From: Terana coerulea
Lineage: Eukaryota; Basidiomycota; Agaricomycetes; Polyporales; Phanerochaetaceae
Assembly (NCBI GenBank): GCA_024811115.1
Contig: JAKOGH010000429.1
Coordinates: 1 to 21,507 of the forward strand
Length of the DNA stretch: 21,507 nt
Direction of reading: 5' to 3'
Notes under the pieces: model-generated
Told to the model about the DNA's origin: nothing
What the model saw: the letters and a program-made list of their open reading frames with translations, nothing else
Database searches by the model: none
Program-made: the position numbers and the translations under genes
Shown: piece after piece, positions 16,764 to 21,507 of the stretch
Layout: every line of letters begins with the position of its first letter
Position numbering within the stretch: the stretch's first letter is position 1

Positions 16764-19700
16764 TACGCTTCGTAGTCTCTCGGTCTGTTTTCGCATCCCC
16801 TGCTCGCGCATAATCCGCTTCCCTGATGTTGACTCTCGTTCTTACGGAGTGTATAGTGTATACGTTCGGTGTCAATGGCATCTCAGATCTACGCGTCTCA
16901 AACGCCCGGCTGTATGAGATATCACTCCATCCGTAGTTCTTTTGGGACCAGCAGTATCAGATGGGTCCCTACAGACGTTTGTTTTTTCTACCAGGCTCTC
17001 GACATTGATGCATCAGTGCAGTACAGCACATCGTACACGGTCCTGGCTCCTCAACCCTGCTCCTACCCCACAGCAGTCTCCATCACCTGTTCATGCTTCC
17101 CACTGCATTGTCTTGTGATGATAGGCATGCGATCACCCCGGAGTAAATACGATGAACGAGGCGATTATCCGACATACTTTCGCTCAACATCCGATGGTTT
17201 GAAGAGCATATTGCTCGTCCGTTGCATTCATTGATACCACTCGTGGAGAATCTTGACGGCATTGAACTGTCGCGGTTTATCGTGACGTGACCGCCAGATT
17301 CTATATTTCTCAGACCAGTGCAAGCTGAACCTTGCTGCTCGCACGGAGGTTGCAAGACGGCGGTCTCAATTGAAGACCGCAGAGGTGGGTTACCTGCAGA
17401 TTGTTCGATCCTACACACTGTCTAATTACATCTACTCTGATAGACTACCGAGAATCTGCAACATTTCGTACCCTACGCGTCATACCAATCGAAGGTGTTT
17501 CAAAACTCCGCCGGTACACGTTCCCTTAATCCGCCCAATACCCTGATGGAATGCCGACCAATGAACTCCGTGCACACGGAGGTGAGCTGCTAAACATGTC
17601 TCATGGAATTCCGCTCCAACAATGATCGCCGTCTATCAGGGATGCATGCGCAGATTAGTGGGGGTTAAGTGAGCTCTCAGTGGACGCCATGTTATCAACA
17701 GACGATCGTGATCATCCCGAGCGACAACGCTTGCTCTTCGCGAGCACATGTTCTGAAGCCTCTCCACTTTCATGACAAACGTATGTTTTTCTGCGAGTTC
17801 TATCGCCCTCGCATCTCGGCCCTGACATTCGGTTGCTTTGGTAGAGTTCCGATAGGCCAGTTGTAGCCAAATCACAGAACGGAACGCACCGCGTGAATGG
17901 GTCAGTAGCTTGGCCGCGCTCTTCAATATCGCATGGTTCTTATTAATCCCTTGCAAATTAGGCTCACTCCGTATGAAATTCTAACAGCCCTGCGCCTTGA
18001 TTGCCAGCGGCTGCGTCTCTACATTCAGGCCGTTCTCGAGCTCCATGCTCTCTTTCAATTCTGCACGACTGTTCCGAGTCCATGTGAGTGTCCAGCTGCC
18101 CATCGCTTACCGTGCTAATCCTGGACGACAGCAGTGCAGGGGCAATAAGCATGATTGATACTAGCGGTCTTGCTCTGCAAAGCTACCGTTGTGAGCACTG
18201 AAAAGCCTTCTCATTCCGATCCGCTCGTGATCGTTACTCGGTGCCAGCTCTACCTCCGTCTGAAGAAGGGTGCTGCGATGACGCAGAGACCGTAAACGCC
18301 TGCATTCTTTGAGTCGACCATGCGGTTCAGTTTCAAAACGCAGCTCGCCCTGCAGGTCGTCCGGGGTTGATTACCTTGGGCGTCGTGATCTTTTTATCCG
18401 ATGCGTCGGTCGTGCTTCCAAGGCGGAAGCGAACGAAAGCGAGCACGGCCTTCTCCCGTGCGTGAGTGCTCTTCTGCCGAGTTCGCGGCACTGAACGGAA
18501 ATTGGACACAGAACGAACAGCCAAAATCTCATGACGCGAATCTACGTGGTCGCTATCCGCAACCGGGCCTGAGGACCATGAGGGTAGGAGCGGATATAAT
18601 TGAGCACGCGAAGGCGTGGTTGCTCACATGAACACAACGTGAAACTCGCTTGCTGCAGAAGGCGGCGAAGTGGCGTAGAATGACTGGTCACCGGGCACTT
18701 GGACGTATTTGTGCATGTAGCTCGGAGCGGAACATGTTCTGCAAGCTCTACGCAGGGGTGATGCATTCCTGCACAGCCACTATCTCAGAAGTCCGTAGGC
18801 AGGTTTCTTTGCCTCTGCTTCGGTACGCCTCCGTTTTGCTACTTTTTTATTCGCTGGCGGCTGATACGCTCGCTTCAGGCTGCAGCTCGGATGTAGATCG
18901 GTTCTCGGCCCGTCACTCATTCACCCCTTGTGGACCCTTGGTACCCGTCAACGTGTTCGCGCTGGGAACAACCCGTTCAATGGTGCCAACGCTGAACAAA
19001 GCACTGTTCTCAGCACTATTCTGGAGCAATTGCACATCCAAGCTTCGCTGCGCGTTCACGGTACCTAGGCGGAGTGCCGCTGGGATGCACCGCGCCGCCT
19101 TCGAAGTGCACATGCATTCTCGTAAGGACGGCATCTCAACTAGAGCCACCGCTTCGCATGGTACGACGACGTTCGTTATTCCTTGAACTCTCCTGTACAC
19201 TCCCAGACACGAGGCTCACAAGCACTCGAACGTTTGACGGAGAGTGTTGCCTCGAGGCCCCGGATGCTGCAGAATGCGTTCCCGGTTACGTTTATTTTCA
19301 CTTGGTGTGGTAACGCCCTACTCGATCCTGTACGCTGCCTATCACCTTCCCATGGCCCTCACCATTTACTAACTTCCGTCTTCCATTCCGGCAGCTCGAG
19401 TCTCATTGCACCGTATCAGACAACCTACGCGAAGCGCCGCGATATCTGGACTATCTAGACGCGTTCCCTTGAAGGGTTGATCTGTTTTGCAACCATGTAT
19501 CTCGTCATTCTGCGAATCAAGCCCAAGCGCAGGGACACGCGAGTTTGCGCGCAACCCGGGCCGCGGGTGCTATCACGTCGATCCTGCAGTTGCCAGAGGC
19601 CCTCGCCGGGCAGCACTCAATGCGCGGGAGGCCGATGTACGTACGCGAGGCGCGCGCGGGGCACATGTTCCCGCGCTAGCCCATGGCGGATAGCGCGTCG

Positions 19701-21507
19701 CGCCGCCGCCCGCGGGCTGCAGGGCCTGGCGGCCGCAGCAGCACGCGCATGCCGGACCGGAGGCCTGCGAGGGCGCGTACCTGGGCCCTCGAAACTTGCT
19801 CGCAGAGTCGAAACGATCAGCAGAGGACGGCTGGCTCCGAACGACCAAGGCGTCGGTGCCCGCGTTTCGTGGCTCGCGTCTGCGCGTGGCAGCTCGAGTC
19901 GTGCCGAGCAAGGCCGCTCCGAGCATTCTGCCCGCCGAAGGAGGGCGGGGTGTATGGTAATGTCCGTCTCAGCACGGAGGGTCTCGTAACTCCTTATGCG
20001 CATCAGGTCTTCTGATATCCGTGAGCTGGCTGCCAGCAGGTAGGCGTACAGGATCAGAAGGGGCGTGCGCTGGGATGCACTATAGCTACTTGCTCGACGC
20101 TGTTCTGGGAACGCCTCCGGAGACATTGGAAATCAGCAGTGATGTCCTACCCGTACGTCGCCCCAGGCCTGCGTACATTTACGTTATATACTGATCCACG
20201 CGTTCCTGCTCTCCATGATCCATTGTTTTCGTTGCTTTCGAACAGAAAGCAGACGCATGCCTACGCATGCTCTTCGGACCGTGCCTCAGAACGACTTGAG
20301 CGCCTTTGTTCGCTTGGTGAAGACGCTTGATGCTGGCTTGCGCGGGACACCGTCCAACATTAATGGTCGGATGAGACAGAACTGCTCTCTCGATGACACC
20401 GCATCTCCTGTCGCCTCACTAAGGCTCAATCTGCAACTGAGAAAGCCAAGAATCTGATTTAATAACTATCGGGCGGGCGCAGCGCGACACGTGCTTTCTC
20501 ACATAACTAGCTAGTAGGACGACCCCTGGACCGAGCGTCGCTCCCTCGATCCTCCTCCCACCCTCCAGACCGAGCGATGCGGACGTCACACACGCAAGTA
20601 CCGCCGGCCCCGCTCGCTGTAGCACGTACCGTATGCTTCGAAGAAAATTTCACGACCCCTTCGCGCACAAAATCGCGATCGTCTCGTCCCCGCCGGGCCC
20701 TATCCATAATTTCCCCGCGGGGCCAGACGCATGCGTACCGCTGCGTACGCACCGCACACTCCGTACCCCAAATCCCAGGACATCGCGTTTTGCGACAGAT
20801 TTCTGCACCGTCTCACCCGATGCCTGTTTCATGACGCCACGGATATTCTCCGTGCGCAGATGCCCACACAATGCGGCGAGCGGAGATCGACAGGCATGTG
20901 CCAGCCCAACGATGACGCTACGGGTGCACGGGGCCCGGGGCTGCGATTGTATACTATGTAGTACTACGTGTCGCGTTCAATACAGTAAGATACGCACAGT
21001 ATGACGGAGCGCAGAGGCGTCGAAAGAGGAAGGAAGAAAGAAGGACGATCGCGCACGGAGGCTATAGTCCCTCCCGCGCACGAGCGTAATTAGCTTGTGT
21101 AGCTTGACGATACTCGGTAGCCCAGACCGTCGACGATTCATTAGCAATCGCGCTTGCCGCTCAAGCTCAAGGTCTGATCTGCACTGCGCTCCAACCGAGT
21201 TCGTACGTGCAGATCATGCTCAGTCACTGTGTTTTGAGGGTACAAAGAGATAAAATGTGGATTGCGATGGTATAATACATTGGTACACGACGACGAAACA
21301 TAGTCCAGACAGAGTGCGAATCGGAAACCAAGAAAGGGACGGATTAAATAGAGAGCGAGGCGGGGCGGAATGTGAGGTGGCGCGGGTGAGATGCTTTTCT
21401 TCTAACGGCGACGACGGCGGCAGGTATCGCGATGGCATAACGACGAAAGCGGTGCGACAGAGCAAGGCACAACGACGAGAGCGAGGGAGGCGGGGTGCGG
21501 CGGCAGA
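16764..21507. other. 4.7 kb without a recognised gene
   Basis: I read both strands for conserved motifs and splice-consistent exons and found none. Open frames of up to 178 codons (for example plus 18650-19186) have arbitrary composition. At about 19540-19930 the DNA is extremely GC- and CpG-rich, which alone keeps several frames open on both strands. A perfect 7-bp hairpin (GCGGTCT/AGACCGC, 17360-17380) and a palindrome ACGCATGCGT near 20727 are the clearest small structures. The last 250 bases are purine-rich and may be the pyrimidine-rich leader of a minus-strand gene starting near the edge. Intergenic DNA, decayed repeats or a fast-evolving gene are all possible. Confidence 0.5.
17360..17380. 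repeat. Perfect 7-bp stem hairpin
   Basis: GCGGTCT (17360-17366) and AGACCGC (17374-17380) enclose a 7-base loop. It is isolated in gene-free sequence and of unknown role. Confidence 0.5.

Noticed and set aside
17360..17415. Possible tRNA (hairpin followed by a GTTCGATCC word like a B box)
   Set aside because: No A box at the right distance, no acceptor stem pairing, and the hairpin does not fit an anticodon arm.
17964..18152. Minus-strand MLIAP stretch resembling the M-P motif of the membrane-protein family
   Set aside because: No preceding hydrophobic strand or membrane helix, no P-x-L-W motif upstream, and the splice joins tried bring in stops; a chance match.
18650..19186. Plus-strand open frame of 178 codons with a hydrophobic stretch
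   Set aside because: No recognisable domain, no family motifs of the membrane-protein genes, an overlapping antisense frame, and no splice-consistent extension.
19477..20126. Overlapping open frames on both strands up to 170 codons
   Set aside because: They are explained by the extreme GC content; compositions are Arg/Ala/Pro-rich with no motif, and no frame is clearly better than its antisense.
21220..21465. Minus-strand open frame of 81 codons at the right edge
   Set aside because: No motif; the purine-rich plus strand looks more like a pyrimidine-rich leader of a gene beyond the window, which cannot be tested here.

Overview
The window looks like nuclear DNA of a filamentous basidiomycete, probably an Agaricomycete (a polypore-like species would fit). 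The support is GC-rich coding sequence cut by many short introns (about 47-77 bp, GTNNGT-type donors, CTNAC-like branch sites), pyrimidine-rich leaders, and the gene content: a MYND-finger protein of a type expanded in Agaricomycetes, an F-box/leucine-rich relic, and eukaryotic single-copy genes (DNA primase small subunit, a p24 cargo receptor). All homology calls come from recognising protein motifs by eye; no database search was run.

Layout. 1-3036 (+): 3' part of a MYND zinc-finger gene whose reading frame breaks several times. 3706-4562 (-) and 5402-6384 (-): two tandem genes for small single-pass membrane proteins. 6901-8423 (-): PRI1, the DNA primase small subunit, six exons, with two one-base frame breaks. 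8827-9595: a long inverted-repeat element with 118-bp arms, whose left arm holds a second, 220-bp insertion with 14-bp terminal inverted repeats and a 5-bp target duplication. 9596-10882 (+): a decayed F-box/LRR-like gene containing a 93-bp tandem duplication. 11361-12966 (-): an intact nine-exon D-galactonate dehydratase of the enolase superfamily. 13445-14281 (+): an intact four-exon p24/ERV25 gene, divergent from the dehydratase. 15876-16763 (+): a third, diverged member of the same small membrane-protein family. 16764-21507: about 4.7 kb in which I recognise no gene.

The genes do not form one pathway. The most interesting feature is the unnamed membrane-protein family, present three times in 13 kb. 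Its members share architecture (Ser/Thr-rich N-terminus, one membrane helix, basic stretch, P-x-L-[WF]-[DE]-[VI], a [VI]-[AS]-M-P motif, then a G-T motif), two intron positions with the same phases, and in two cases the same length. A second theme is small indels, often in homopolymers, in several otherwise well-conserved genes including the normally essential primase, while the dehydratase and p24 gene are intact. This could be base-calling error, an inactive haplotype, or real decay, and the sequence alone does not decide.
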